Source of the DNA: Gaeumannomyces sp. JS-464
Lineage: Eukaryota; Ascomycota; Sordariomycetes; Magnaporthales; Magnaporthaceae
Direction of reading: 5' to 3'
DNA: 64,000 nt
NCBI GenBank assembly: GCA_002197995.1
Contig: NGZR01000004.1
Coordinates: forward strand, 4,030,001 to 4,094,000
Position 1 is the stretch's first letter; each line of letters begins with the position of its first letter. The position numbers were made by a program, and so were the translations under genes. Below the pieces are notes generated by a model that searched no databases, had not been told where the DNA came from, and saw only the letters and a list, made by a program, of their open reading frames with translations. Below, in pieces: positions 47,843 through 59,339 of the stretch.

Positions 47843-49143
47843 ATGCCGCCACCGCTGCCACTGTAAGTGACCTGCCTACAATCTGTCAACAATGCCTTTC
47901 CGACGCGCCTTCTCAGTGCCATGACAGCCTTCCTTGTTTTTATTGCGACGGAACGCGTCGACGCCCGCCAGCTACCTAGGTAGATTCTAACGCGCTTCCC
48001 AGTGAGGAGGAGGTACCCCTTGTCCAGAGCGACATCGGGCTGCAGAACGGAGTCGGAGCCGCCAACGACGCTGTCGTCGAAGATGAGCCAGAGCCACTCG
48101 GCGCTACCGCCCTCTCGCTCGCGGAGAACGACGAGGACGAGGACGAGGACGGCGATGATGACGACATCGTCAACGACGTCAGCCCGGCACCTGTCGCCAA
48201 CATGGGTCTAGACGACGACGCGTCTCCAGTTCCCGCCCCGACCACCAACGGAAAGAAGCGCGGCCGCCCGTCTCTCTCGGCCTCTGGCTCTCGCAACGGT
48301 ACCCCCGCCAAGACGCCCACCAGGTCGACATTCACCAAGACGCCTCGCACCACGAAGAGCACCGCCACGTCCAAGGCCACCCCAAACACTGCCGGTGCCA
48401 AGCGTGGACGCAAGCGTAAGGCAGATGACGGCAACGCGTCCGGCGCCGCCCCTGCTGTGAAGAAGGCGCGGGTTCCGCGTACCATTCGTGCGGAGAGGGA
48501 GCCTACACGCGCAATTTCCAAGCGCGGTGCTGCGGTCGCCGCGAAGGAGACTTTCGCGACGGCGCTCAAGGTCAAGGTTACGGTTAGTTTTTCATATTTC
48601 TGACGTGCCATTGTTCACCTCACCGACGCGTGAAATACCATACTAACGTGTCCCTCCTTGTTTATCCAGAAGGTGGAAGCTCCTGCACCATCAGCCAGGG
48701 GTGGGAAGCGTCGTGGCCGCAAGCCCGCCGGAGCTGCTCCCGCCGACCAGGCCTGGGAAGTGGAGGAGATCGTCGATGCCGGAGTTATCGGCCCAAATGG
48801 AAAGCCGAAGACATATCTCGTCAAGTGGAAAGGCTACTCGGCAGACGAAAACACCTGGGAGCCCCGTAAGAACCTAAACGGCTGCGCGGATCTCCTCAAG
48901 GCCTTCGACGCGAAGAACCAGCCGGAGGGAGCAGCCACAGAGAAGAAAGCACCCGGTCGTAAGGCTGGTGCAAAGGTCGGTCGCACGGCTGGTCGCAAGG
49001 CTGCAGCGGAGAAGCCCGCCCCCGCGGTCGGGCCACCTGAGAAGAAGGAGCCCCGCAAGCCTCCTACCGAGAGGAAGCTCGCGGTCCCGAAAAAGGCGAC
49101 CGCGGGCACCGGCCGCAGGGGTAGGCCAGCTGCCAAGAAGTAA
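47843..49143 (+). CDS. Chromodomain protein with multiple AT-hooks
   Basis: Exons 47843-47862, 48003-48582 and 48670-49143; the frame is intact, 357 residues. An in-frame ATG at 47774 could extend the start by 23 residues. An acidic N-terminal part is followed by AT-hook motifs KKRGRPSL and AKRGRKRK, KRRGRKPAG just before the domain, and GRRGRPAAKK at the very end. The chromodomain spans about residues 229-283 (WEVEEIVDAG, KTYLVKWKGYSADENTWEP, LLKAFDAKN), with aromatic cage residues where HP1-type readers of methylated H3K9 have them, except Trp for the first Tyr. No chromo-shadow domain is seen, so it is not HP1 itself. Candidates are a CDP-2-like partner in an HP1 deacetylase complex or another reader. 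Role: binding AT-rich or methylated chromatin (inference). Confidence 0.85.
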
Positions 49144-49900
49144 TCCGGGACGCCTCTTTTTCAACGTCTGATCCGACTTTTTCTCCCATCTTCGCTCTGA
49201 TCTGTTTCGAGTCGGCTCGGTCTCCTGTGCAAATTACTACTTGGCTTTGGGAGGGCAGGCAATGGCGCTGCGATGTCGCGGAGCAATAAGCGCGACAATA
49301 AGGTACATGCATCGGCAACAAAATGCTCCACTCACGGCGGCCCCTTGTGTCACTTGTCGGTGACACTCTCTGTCTTGGGGCCACTATGAGGAGGGACGAG
49401 CATGCATGGTTGGGTGTTTCTGGGACGGGCAGGGCATATTGGTGTTTATTCGATGGCACAGGACTTTACTAGGGCAGTTTTTGGGCGGGTTCGGTTCAGT
49501 TCTCTTGTTTTCCTCCCATTTCATGTTCCGTTTGGCTTTCAACTTTGGGAGGCGCAACTGGACTCGCAACAAAACAGAATTGACATGGCTGTTTCGGGGC
49601 TGTCCTCGCTGCTGTAATAGGATTGTTTTTCTTTGGAATTGAAGGCGGAAGCTTCCCGGCCAGCAAGCGAGACTGGGGCTGGAGCCGCACAGAGACCCGA
49701 CCGTCAAGAAGAAGCCAATTGCATTACCTAAGCCAACCTTTTAGTCTTGGCATTTCGCAAGACACGTCTCCCGGACTTTTGGCATAAGCTGCGCGCGCTG
49801 ACAATCTGGCCATCAGCAAGCAGCTCAGGACAGCCCCTTAGAGATCACCAGCAGCAGCCTCGTTAGGTCCCACAAGTCGTCAATCCACAGCACTGCAATC
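49144..49900. other. Intergenic region
   Basis: Terminator of the chromodomain gene and promoter of the PQ-loop gene. No gene is seen. Confidence 0.45.
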
Positions 49901-50810
49901 ATGGATGCCCTCCGATCAGTCCTCCAGCCGGTGACGCACAACCTGCCGCCGCCGGTGCGCGACCTGGGCGTGTCCATCATCGGCGAGACGTGCTACAAGA
50001 CGCTGCTGCTGGACGTGGACCTGGCCGACGTCGACTGCGTCAGGCTGGCCGTGTCCAAGGGCCTCGGGATCGGCATCATCGCGGCGTCGTCCATCGTCAA
50101 GGTTCCGCAGATCCTCAAGCTGCTCGGCTCCAAGTCGGCCTCGGGCGTGTCGTTCCTGTCGTACCTGCTCGAGACGACGGCCTACGTCATCTCGCTGGCC
50201 TACAACTTCCGCAACGGCTTCCCCTTCAGCACCTACGGCGAGACGGCCCTGATCCTGGCCCAGAACGTCGTCATCTCGCTGCTGGTCCTCAACTACAGCG
50301 GCAGGGCCGGCGCCGCGGCCCTGTTCGTCGCGGCGCTCGCCGCCGGCGCCGGGTCGCTCTTCAGCGACGCCGTGCTCGACATGAAGACGCTCAGCTACCT
50401 GCAGGCAGGCGCGGGCGTCCTGGGCGTCGCGAGCAAGGTGCCCCAGATCGCGGCCATCTGGCAGCAGGGCGGCACCGGGCAGCTGAGTGCCTTTGCCGTG
50501 GGTTCCCCCTGCATGGCGCCGTCCCCCTTGCTACTTTTTGCGCAGACCCAGTCTCATGCGTCACGTCGCGTATTGTTGCTAACACCCTTCTTACCTCCAT
50601 CGCGATCTCCAGGTCTTCAACTACCTCGCCGGCTCGCTCTCGCGCATCTTCACAACGCTCCAGGAGGTCGACGACAAGCTGATCCTGTACGGGTTCGTGG
50701 CCGGGTTCGCGCTAAACGCGGTTCTGGCGGCGCAGATGGTGTACTACTGGAACCAGCCGGCGACCGCGGCCGGCCCCGCGAAGAAGCAGAAGCGCGCCAA
50801 GGCAAACTAG
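49901..50810 (+). CDS. Mannose-P-dolichol utilization defect 1 (MPDU1) homolog, PQ-loop membrane protein
   Basis: Exons 49901-50497 and 50613-50810, phase 0 across a 115-base intron with donor gtgggt, give 264 residues. Two PQ-loop repeats are visible, IVKVPQILKL and ASKVPQIAAI, each beginning a helix pair; about seven membrane spans are expected. SASGVSFLSYLLETTAYVIS and YNFRNGFPFSTYGE are typical of MPDU1. The protein ends in a Lys-rich tail (KKQKRAKAN), consistent with the endoplasmic reticulum. In animals MPDU1 is needed for use of dolichol-linked mannose and glucose in glycan and GPI synthesis; the exact activity is unsettled. The frame is intact. Confidence 0.9.
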
Positions 50811-52879
50811 ACACAGGAAGGAGGAGGGGGCACAAGAGGGGCACACGAGAAGGAATAGAAGAGCAATAATAGACGGGCCGCGGCGGCAAACAGGGAGATC
50901 AAGGGAAGAGGGAGGCAAGGATCTCTTTCTATTTTGTCTGATCTTTTTCTCCTTTGGGGGCTCCGCACACCGGAGGACCGACCGGTCAACAAAGCCTCGG
51001 TGGGGCTTCATCTTTCACACGGTGCTGGACCCGATCGTGATCCTGCAAATGCCAAGCCAAAAAGCAATGCTTAGGTCTTCCCTCTTTGCCCCTCTCGCCC
51101 CTCCCCTCCACATAAGACATGCACACATGCACGCGCCTATCCCCAGGCTGCGGTTCCCGGCTCCGATGGTGGCTTTTTTTTTTATCTATTTGGTCGGCAC
51201 TGACACATGTTGGACGAATGGTGTCCACTCGGGAACCACGGGAATCCCTATGCGGAAGCTCCGCGTGATGCACCTCGCGGTGTGCTATGTCGGGTCGATT
51301 TGGTTTCTATGACCAACGCCGGTGAGCTCGATTCGCTGTGCGCTGTGCAGCTACCCGTGCAGCGCATACTAGGTTGGCGTTTCAAGGGCTACAGATGATC
51401 CCTCGGTGTTCTCTCGGGCAGTTGAGTCTGGGTTCTTTGTGTGCCTGTGGCACAAGAACCTTCCAGATCATCAGTCGTTTGGGATATCGCAGCGCTTCTG
51501 AAGGAGATGATGGCGACGAAGCAAACAGCCGCCGAGTGAGTGGGCGTCTTGTCATTGTCAAAACCGGGGATTCCTCGTCCTCGTGCTGCCAGTCGATCGC
51601 TGAATTCCACGTACCATCAACCTTGCGTAGCCCAACTTAGGGCATCCTTCCTCTCCCCGGATTGCCCGACCCGACTCTCCTTCCTAAAGCGATCAATGTG
51701 GGGGTAGCGGCCATCACACGACTTCGGTCTAGACGCGGTCTATGGAGCAGCCTAGCCGGAAGCGCGATCCCTAGCCTCTTTGGCCGAGGACGGGAGTGGG
51801 AAGGTTCCCAAAAGCACGGCGTCAAGCACACGGCTACACAAGCCCTTGCTTCTTTTGGGGGTGCCGCCTCGATCCTCTGGTCGCTTCCGGTCCAATGGAT
51901 TGGATACCATAGCTGCAGGGTCTCGGGAGTTGGGTTGGTGCAGCACACCGCTCCTGATATCGGCGGCGGGAATGCCCTTCCTATCCTGAGTGTCTGGGAG
52001 GTTATATTAGCATGGTTCGCCCCCTTTTCATCCGTTTCTCTTTATTCCTTTCCCAGTCACCCTCTATCAGGAACGAACCCCCCTCCCCTTCACCTTGTTT
52101 GTGCCACCTTCCCCGCCGATTGCGACATCGCACTGATCACGGGATCGCCCTGCACTTGTCAGCAGCGACGGCTTATCAACCTAGGACCGCCCTGCCTCTC
52201 GTTGCCATCATCACTCTGAAGCTCATTACACCCCTGAATTGCACCATCTTCCAGACGCTCGCCTCCCCCACACACGGCGCTTTTTTAGCGGTTGCGTGCT
52301 CCGGGACGTCTTCTCCCACCGCCTCATTTCCCTCCACAACCTGTCTCACCTCACTCCATCTGCCAACAAGAACCACCCGCAGTTGCTTCATCTGCCCTGC
52401 CCCGACTTGTCAGCGGATGGGATTTCGCCGTGCTTTTCAGGCTTTCGTTCAAGCGGTCAATGTATCTTAACTAAACGCGGGCTTGGCTCTGACGGACGGG
52501 ACTTTGTCGAGACTCGGAAGAGACGGAAACCTGACGTGTCCAAAGGCGGGCTGCTTCACTTTTTTCTCGGCTCCTTTCATTGCTCTTATCTTCCTCTGAC
52601 CGCCAGCTGCCTCGTTTGTCGGTCACGCGATCGGTCCGATATCTTCTTCTCTCTTCTGGCTTCTAGCTCACCGTCTTCTTCTTTCACTTCACCTACTCTA
52701 CTCTCCCTCGTTTGCGCACCTCGTGGCGTCTTTTGATCTCGTTTGTTTTCCGTTAGTCGGATAACATAACCTACTTCCTACTTGAATCACATTAGTCTGC
52801 CACAGCTGCAGACGCAGAACAAGAGAAGAAAAACCAAGCAGAACAGAAACCCAGAAGCCCACAAATCCAGCTATACAAG
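50811..52879. other. Intergenic region with C/T-rich promoter of the sulfatase gene
   Basis: 2 kb without a supported gene. The last 800 bases are strongly pyrimidine-rich, a common feature of fungal promoters with long leaders. Reading frames on both strands lack motifs. Confidence 0.5.
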
Positions 52880-54914
52880 ATGGCCCCCGACCTCAACACG
52901 CTGCCGGCCTCATCGGTCCGCGGCAGTGCATCCCCCGGGACTGAGGGCGTGTCTGCGCCTGGTAGCCCGGCCTCTGCCGCCCCCAATGGCGGCGCGCCCA
53001 AGAAGCAGCCCAATATCCTCTACATCATGGCGGACCAGCTGGCGGCGCCGCAGCTCAAGATGTATAACCCAGAGTCGCAGATCCTAACCCCCAACCTGGA
53101 CAAGCTGGCGTCCGAGTCGGTGCAGTTCGACTCCGCGTACTGCCCGTCGCCGCTGTGCGCGCCCTCGCGCATGAGCATGATCACGGGTCTGTTGCCGCTC
53201 AAGATCGGGGCCTACGACAACGCGGCCCAGATCTCGAGCGACATCCCCACCTACGCGCACTACCTGCGGCTCAAGGGCTACCAGACAGTCCTGGCGGGCA
53301 AGATGCACTTCGTCGGCGACCAGCTGCACGGGTACGAGACCCGCCTGACCAGCGACATCTACCCCGGCGACTACGGCTGGGCCGTCAACTGGGACGAGCC
53401 CGACACGCGTCTGGAGTGGTACCACAACGCGAGCTCCATCCTGCAGGCCGGCACCTGCGTCCGTAGCAACCAGCTGGACTACGACGAGGAGGTCATGTAC
53501 CGATCCACCCAGTTCCTGTATGATCACGTGCGCCAGGGGCCCGACGCCCGGCCTTTCTGCCTGACGGTGAGTGACGATTAGGTATCGACACGGCTGGTGG
53601 TGATGTATTCCAGCCTGCTGGCTTCGCTGCAGCATTGGTCTGGTTGCATTGTCAAGCCCCATGGCCAAGGAACATTGTGGTATGGGGCCTGTAGCCGCAT
53701 GCATGTCAGCCCGTTCGGGATGTGACCCCGCCTCCCTGAGGTGATCACTTTTGGAAACCCGTATACTAACGAGCGCCACCGTATTCCACTCACCTTCCGT
53801 TCTTGGCATGATTCTCTAACAGGTTTCACTCACTCACCCTCACGACCCCTACACCATCGAGGAGAGGTACTGGGATCTGTACGAGGGGGTGGACATTGCC
53901 CTGCCCAAAGTAAAGATCCCCAAGGAGGAGCAGGACCCGCACAGCAAGCGCCTTCTCAAGGTGTGCGACCTGTGGGACCAGGAATTCACCGATGAGCAGA
54001 TCAAGAGCGCCCGCCGCGCCTACTATGGCGCCGTCAGCTACGTGGACGACTGCATCGGCAAGCTGCTCGACGTGCTGAAGCGCTGCCGGCTGGACGACAA
54101 CACCATCGTTGTCTTCAGCGGCGACCACGGCGACATGCTGGGCGAGCGCGGGCTCTGGTACAAGATGTCGTACTTTGAGTCGTCGGTGCGCGTGCCCATG
54201 CTGATCCGCCACCCCAGCCCCGAGGTCAAGCCGGGCCGCGTGACGCAGAACGTGTCGACGCTCGACATCATGCCCACCATGTGCGACCTCGTGGGGACCA
54301 AGCCTCTGCCGGGCCTGGCCCTGGACGGCAGGTCGCTGCTGCCGCACCTGCTCGGCAGGACGGCCGAGGGCCACGACGAGGCGCTGGCCGAGTACACGGG
54401 CGAGGGTACCATCAGCCCGCTCGTCATGATCAGGCGCGGGCCGTGGAAGTACGTCGCCTGCCCCGCCGACGGGAGGCCGCAGCTGTTCAACCTGGCCGAC
54501 GACCCGCTCGAGCTGGTGGACCTGGTCAAGGTGCTGGACAAGAAGGCGGCGCTGCTGGCGGGCGGCGAGGCGGAGGTCGCTGCTGCTACCGCTGCCGCCC
54601 CCAGCAGAGGGGGTCGAGGCGGCACGCGCGCGTCGACGCGTTCGAGAAGGAGGCGCCGCGCGGTGGGACTACGATGCCATCACCGAGGAGGTGCTCCTGT
54701 CGCAGCGCAAGCGCAGGCTCGTGTGGGCGGCGCTCAAGAAGGCCGCTTCACCAGCTGGGATTACGACCCCATCGACGACGGCCGCGAGAAGTACATACGC
54801 TCGCACATGCACCTGGACGACCTCGAGCGCATGGCGCGGTACCCTCCCGTCGACACGTACGGCCGCGAGACGGCTGCTATTCTAGTTGACCAGGCCGGGT
54901 CACACGGGCTGTGA
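52880..54914 (+). CDS. Choline sulfatase, C-terminal part frame disrupted
   Basis: Exons 52880-53566 and 53823-54914, phase 0 across a 256-base intron. Hydrolyses choline O-sulfate, a sulfur store and osmolyte, to choline and sulfate. Sulfatase signatures: NILYIMADQLAAPQLKMY with metal-binding Asp, YCPSPLCAPSRMSM where Cys becomes formylglycine, GKMHFVGDQLHGYETR, VSLTHPHDPY, VVFSGDHGDMLGERGLWYK and LDIMPTMCDL. The choline sulfatase C-terminal domain follows, but between about 54,600 and 54,750 the expected pieces lie in alternating frames: VDAFEKEA, RWDYDAITEEVLLSQRKRRL and GRFTSWDYDP. At least three single-base changes are needed; one is a missing G in AAGAAGGCC. The end, YIRSHMHLDDLERMARYPPV, is in the original frame. 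Confidence 0.9.
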
Positions 54915-55548
54915 TTTTGGATGTGTTTTGATGCCACCTGAGCGGTCGAGTCGGCAAACTGCAATTTATCGGCCTGTACTTTCTCTCTTAGATTTTGGCT
55001 AGTTCGGATCTTTCAAGACGGGTTGGGTTGTCTGTTATTTTTCTCATCCCTGGGATCATCTCCCGGACTAGAGAATATCCATCAAAGTCGCTCGTTTTAA
55101 ACATCGCCGAGTTAAATTTGTTGGTTTGGGGTTATTGGAGTGTGGCGTTTTCATGTTTCAATGAACGGCATCTCCGGGATCACATGCGGTGACATCAGGA
55201 AGGAATGGCTGGGAAAAGGAGACAAGGTTTAAAGCTTCTTTATTTTATGTGCATAGAGCAGACAGGACGATAAATGATTGATGCCTTTGTCGTTATCCCT
55301 GATGCTCCAGTTAGGTCTGATCATTTTGATGTGACTGGGCGAGCGATCCATTCCCCTATTTCCAGCGGCCCCATTTTTATTTCCCACAGCTGTTGGAAGA
55401 GGAAGCTCCTTCGAGCTCGGTCCAGAAACTGAACCAAAGATCGCCAGCCAATTCCATCAACTCTGCGCCAACGGGCCTCCTCCCTCGACCCATTGCCCGC
55501 GCGACGCCGTCTCTCTCTGTGCGCGACCGCAAGCACCAGCCAGTTACA
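54915..55548. other. Intergenic region between sulfatase and MED8
   Basis: No gene is seen. It includes the sulfatase 3' end and the MED8 promoter. Confidence 0.45.
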
Positions 55549-56652
55549 ATGGCGTCTCTACACATGTCCCAGGAGGACCTCAAGTCGCTCGAGTCGGCGC
55601 GCCAGAAGCTCGCCACTCTGGTCGCGAGCATCACGAGCATGCGGGACAGCATCCTCCAGAGCAACCCGCTCCCCGCGCCGTAAGCCTTGTTTTCTCTCTT
55701 GTTGCAATTTCCTCTTTTGCGCGTGGCAGCGTCACCTTTTCTAACTGTCCCCGTTTCGTTTTTCCTTAGCACCTCGCTCGAGACGTCGGCCTTCATCCTG
55801 CAAAAGAACGTCGAGTCGTTCCTGCGCGTGGCGACAGACAACGACGAGCTGTTCCGGCGCGTCGTGGTGCACCCGTCGACCAACTTCCCCGGCCGCCAGT
55901 ACGAGGGCATCCTGGGCCAGCTGCTGCGCAAGAAGCTCGAGCCCGACGTCGAGACGAGCGTCGAGGACGCGCGCGCCGCCGCCGCCGCCGCGGGGCTCGG
56001 CCCGCACAGCTTCCTCGACTCGGACAGCGGCGGCGGCGGCGGCAAGGGCGGGCGCGGCGGGGCGAACGGGCGAGGCCGGGGAGGAAGAGGTGGCGGTGGC
56101 GGTGGTGGGAACATGTACGGTGACGAGGACGAGGACGAGGACGAGGACGAGTACAGCGACGACGACGAGGGCGGCTACCGCGGGCCCGAGGACGACGACG
56201 ACATGGACGACGACGTGGACGCGGCAGCGCGGCGGGCGCGCGAGCCGCTCGGCCTGGGCGACGTCTGGCTCGACACGCGCGTGTGGATCGGCCGCCGCAT
56301 CCCCGAGTTCGTCACGCGCGAGGACAAGATGGTGTACACGCCGCAGGAACGCGCCGCGGGGATCGAGAACGTCCGCACGGGCCTGCGCCGCACGCTACCA
56401 GACGTTGCGGACGGGGACGAGGATGAGGATGATGAAGACGACGAGGAGGACGATGACGAGGATGTGCCGCTGCAACAACAGCAGCAGCAACAGCAGCAGC
56501 AGCAGAAGGCGGCGGCGCAGGGGCCCGCGCTGGACCCGGAGGTGGTGCTGTGGTTCATGGCACGGGGGGACACGAATCTGCCGCTGAATGTGGAGAGGCT
56601 GTCGGACATTATTCTCGACGACGGGAAGCGGCAGAGGAGACCGCCCCAGTGA
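55549..56652 (+). CDS. Mediator complex subunit 8 (MED8)
   Basis: Exons 55549-55679 and 55770-56652 (90-base intron) give 337 residues, frame intact. MED8 is a head-module subunit linking activators to RNA polymerase II. The N-terminal helical region matches the family: [58 protein letters not shown] and [20 protein letters not shown], then KKLEPDVE. A Gly-rich and Asp/Glu-rich insert (about 145-195) follows, then [17 protein letters not shown], a second acidic stretch, a Gln run of about eleven residues, and [17 protein letters not shown]. The acidic, Gly and Gln tracts are low-complexity expansions in an otherwise standard subunit. Confidence 0.9.
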
Positions 56653-57555
56653 TGGTTTGGTCTCCGGGGATGCTCTGCTCCCAGGTTCCCCATCTTGCAT
56701 ATGCTGTCGCTGAGGGTTTGTGGCATGAGACTACTGACTAACGCTATCTAAGAATAACTTGGTTCTCCCTTTGGCCCTGGAGAGTCGCCGAACTGTGAAG
56801 TTGACCCCTCTCTGCTGTATCTGTCGCTTAGACGCAAGAGACGCCCCCGGCGCCAGCAATGACGAAAACGACAGCCGCAGTAAATCCACGCCACCGCTAT
56901 CTTGCTTACCCCGTAAAGCCTGGAGGGAGACTGTCATGGACAGCGTGGTAGCACAAGTCCGTGGTGTCTGTCCAGCTCTCGCTTGGGGTGCCGGCCAATC
57001 CCGAACAGGGCAGATCGCCCTAGCGCCAAGCCGCCGACGGCCTTGATAGTCTTCCCACCACTTTCGCTGCTCGTTCTAGGGTTGGTTGGTCACCTTGCTT
57101 TTTGGCGGACACGTTGGGGACGGCCCGGGCCAATCGAGGCCGGCGCTAAGTCGTATGCTGATTGACGTTGGGCAACCTTGTGGTGCCGTGATGAGTGGAC
57201 CTGGCATGCTCTTTGGGTAAGACGACTTGGTGGGACGCATACTTTGTGTGGTGAACAAGCTTGCGGCACCATTTTGCTCAAGGCAAGGAGGTCGGACAAC
57301 ATGCCGGTGAGAGGAATGGGTGCACTCATTGCGTCCATAGCCCCGGCGTTCGAAGTCGGCGTCAGGCTTTGAGGTTGTCCATAAAAGTGCTTTGCCCCCT
57401 CAGTCAGCCACGCTATCTAACGGGGTTTGGTGGCGGCCGGGTCTCAGTTGTCTTTGTGCTGTCCTCTTCTCGTTGACAACCTTATATCAACCTCCATCGA
57501 CTTCAGGTCCTCCCCAAGATCCCACCAACGCTCAACACCACCGGTCTCGAGCATC
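56653..57555. other. Intergenic region
   Basis: No gene is seen on either strand. Confidence 0.45.
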
Positions 57556-58625
57556 ATGGGGCTGTCTTTCCTCCACCTTCCTCCCGAGGTCAGGCTCCAG
57601 ATCTACCACTGGACCTATCTTGATCACCCGCGCGCGACCGGCCGGTGGTCCCATGGCTGCCATCCCTGAAACAGAAACCGTACATTGTAAAGCCTATTGC
57701 ACTCAGCGGAGCCGACACGGGCGATGCTTCAGGTGCCAGCCCAATGGCCAGTAGCAACGCCCCGAACAGCAGTAGTTACTAAAAAAGCGCCGCCGGTCCG
57801 GATCCGGGACCGCTTCTGGACCACAGCCGTGCCATTGGGAAGCTGCCGACAGCGCTCCTCCTAGCATGCAAGACAATCTACCTCGAGGCACGCGACGTAC
57901 CCTTCTGTGAGAACGAGTTCAGGTGCGGCAACTGGTTCTCGACGGGGATGGCGACGGGGCACGCTTTTTTTGCCAGTCTCGCTCCCTGGCAGCGCGACGC
58001 CACCCGCTTCGTCATGCTGGAGATCCGCAACATTCGGGAGCTTGTCGGCCCCGGCGAGTTCAGGGAAACAGCCGCCCGACACATGCACGGCAGCGACTTC
58101 CCCTGCGCTCGTCGCAAATACATCGTTAGCTCCAGCAGCACATGGGGCTACGTCGACGACCCGGTGCGCCGGATGGTCGATCTCTTCAGCTTCTGGGGCG
58201 CCGGGCTGCGCGGCCTCCGCCTCCGCATCCTGGCGTCCTCGGGAGCGGCGCGTTCGGTCAACAACGCAGACTGGAAGCCCGGGCGGCGGATGAGAGTCGC
58301 CCACTGGCAAAAACCGATCCCGTTGGTCGAGGAGTGGCGGCTGCTGGAGCACCGCGCCGAAAGCGGCGCCAAGCCGCCGCCCTGGATCGAGGCCGGGCTC
58401 GGGCAGCTGTGGGCGCTGAGGCGGCTCGAGGTGGAGCTCGTCGAGAGCGAGCACCTCTCGGGGGCGGACAAGGTGGCCTGGTGCGAGCGGCTGGAGGAGC
58501 TTTTGAACGAGCAGGAGGGGCGGCAGCATCGCGTTGTCGTCGTTGCGGTTGAGGAGCAGCGGGGCCTGCCCGTTAAGAAGACCAGTAGCATCAACACTTC
58601 CTATACCAGTATTATTCCGCCATGA
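57556..58625 (+). CDS. Unrecognised fungal protein with N-terminal LP.EVR..IY motif, frame disrupted
   Basis: The start MGLSFLHLPPEVRLQIYHWT is the short F-box-like motif found at the head of many uncharacterised ascomycete proteins. The frame then changes near 57,645 (VVPWLPSLKQKPYIVKPIAL), near 57,780 (KKAPPVRIRDRFWTT) and near 57,830 (IGKLPTALLLACKTIYLEAR), after which one frame runs to 58,625. LACKTIYLEAR is the usual follow-up of the LP.E..IY motif. The rest includes ALRRLEVELVESEHLSGADK and a basic, Val-rich end. No catalytic motif is seen. It may be a decayed gene or carry base errors; no intron with proper ends explains all three changes. Confidence 0.55.
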
Positions 58626-59339
58626 GCAAATCAGGGAGAAAGCATATATGTGTTAGTGGGCTATACGGTGCTGATACGGTAGCTGCAGCTTGTCGAGTCA
58701 ATTTAGTGGGTTTGGTGAAACGAAACCTTTGTTCCAACCTGCCCGCCTGGGTCCAACTTCCATCCCAAAAGTGGCTTCATGATCAATTAAGCTGTCCATT
58801 CTGGCGACCGTATTTCCCGTTATTTGAGGATTGTATCCGTTGACTAGCGTATTTCGAGTGCCGGCCTAGAAGGCCCTTCCTCCATTTCGGTGTTAACGGC
58901 AAAATCTACATTTGCCGCTTCACACGAGGCGGCTGCCACCCGACGAGCGCCTTCCCGCCTGTCTGGGCTGCGTCTCGACTTCCTACCTGGATGATCCTGT
59001 CAGGCTCTCGCCGAAGGTGCATGCCCAAGCCCTCGAGCTGGGCGCCGGCTGCCGCGAGAAAGATGGACAACTTGGCACTTTGCCGCTTCAGCTTGGACTG
59101 TCTTCCATGCCGACTTGAGAGTTTCCAATCTTCCGCTGCCATCACCGCCCTGTGCTCTGTTCAGGCGTTTGAAACCGGTTTGTATCCGACACTCTCGAGT
59201 TTTCGCTTCGTTCACGCTCGAAATAAACCCTGGATCTTCTTGCTTTTGACGACCGCCTCCAAAGCAAAAAAAGTGCGTGCGAGCCCGAGTCGAGGCGCCC
59301 GTGGGCTGGACCCCCTTTTGGGACAAACTCAATGAGAAG
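58626..59339. other. Intergenic region
   Basis: No gene is seen. The reading frame of the next gene is open upstream to about 59,277 but without an ATG. Confidence 0.45.
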
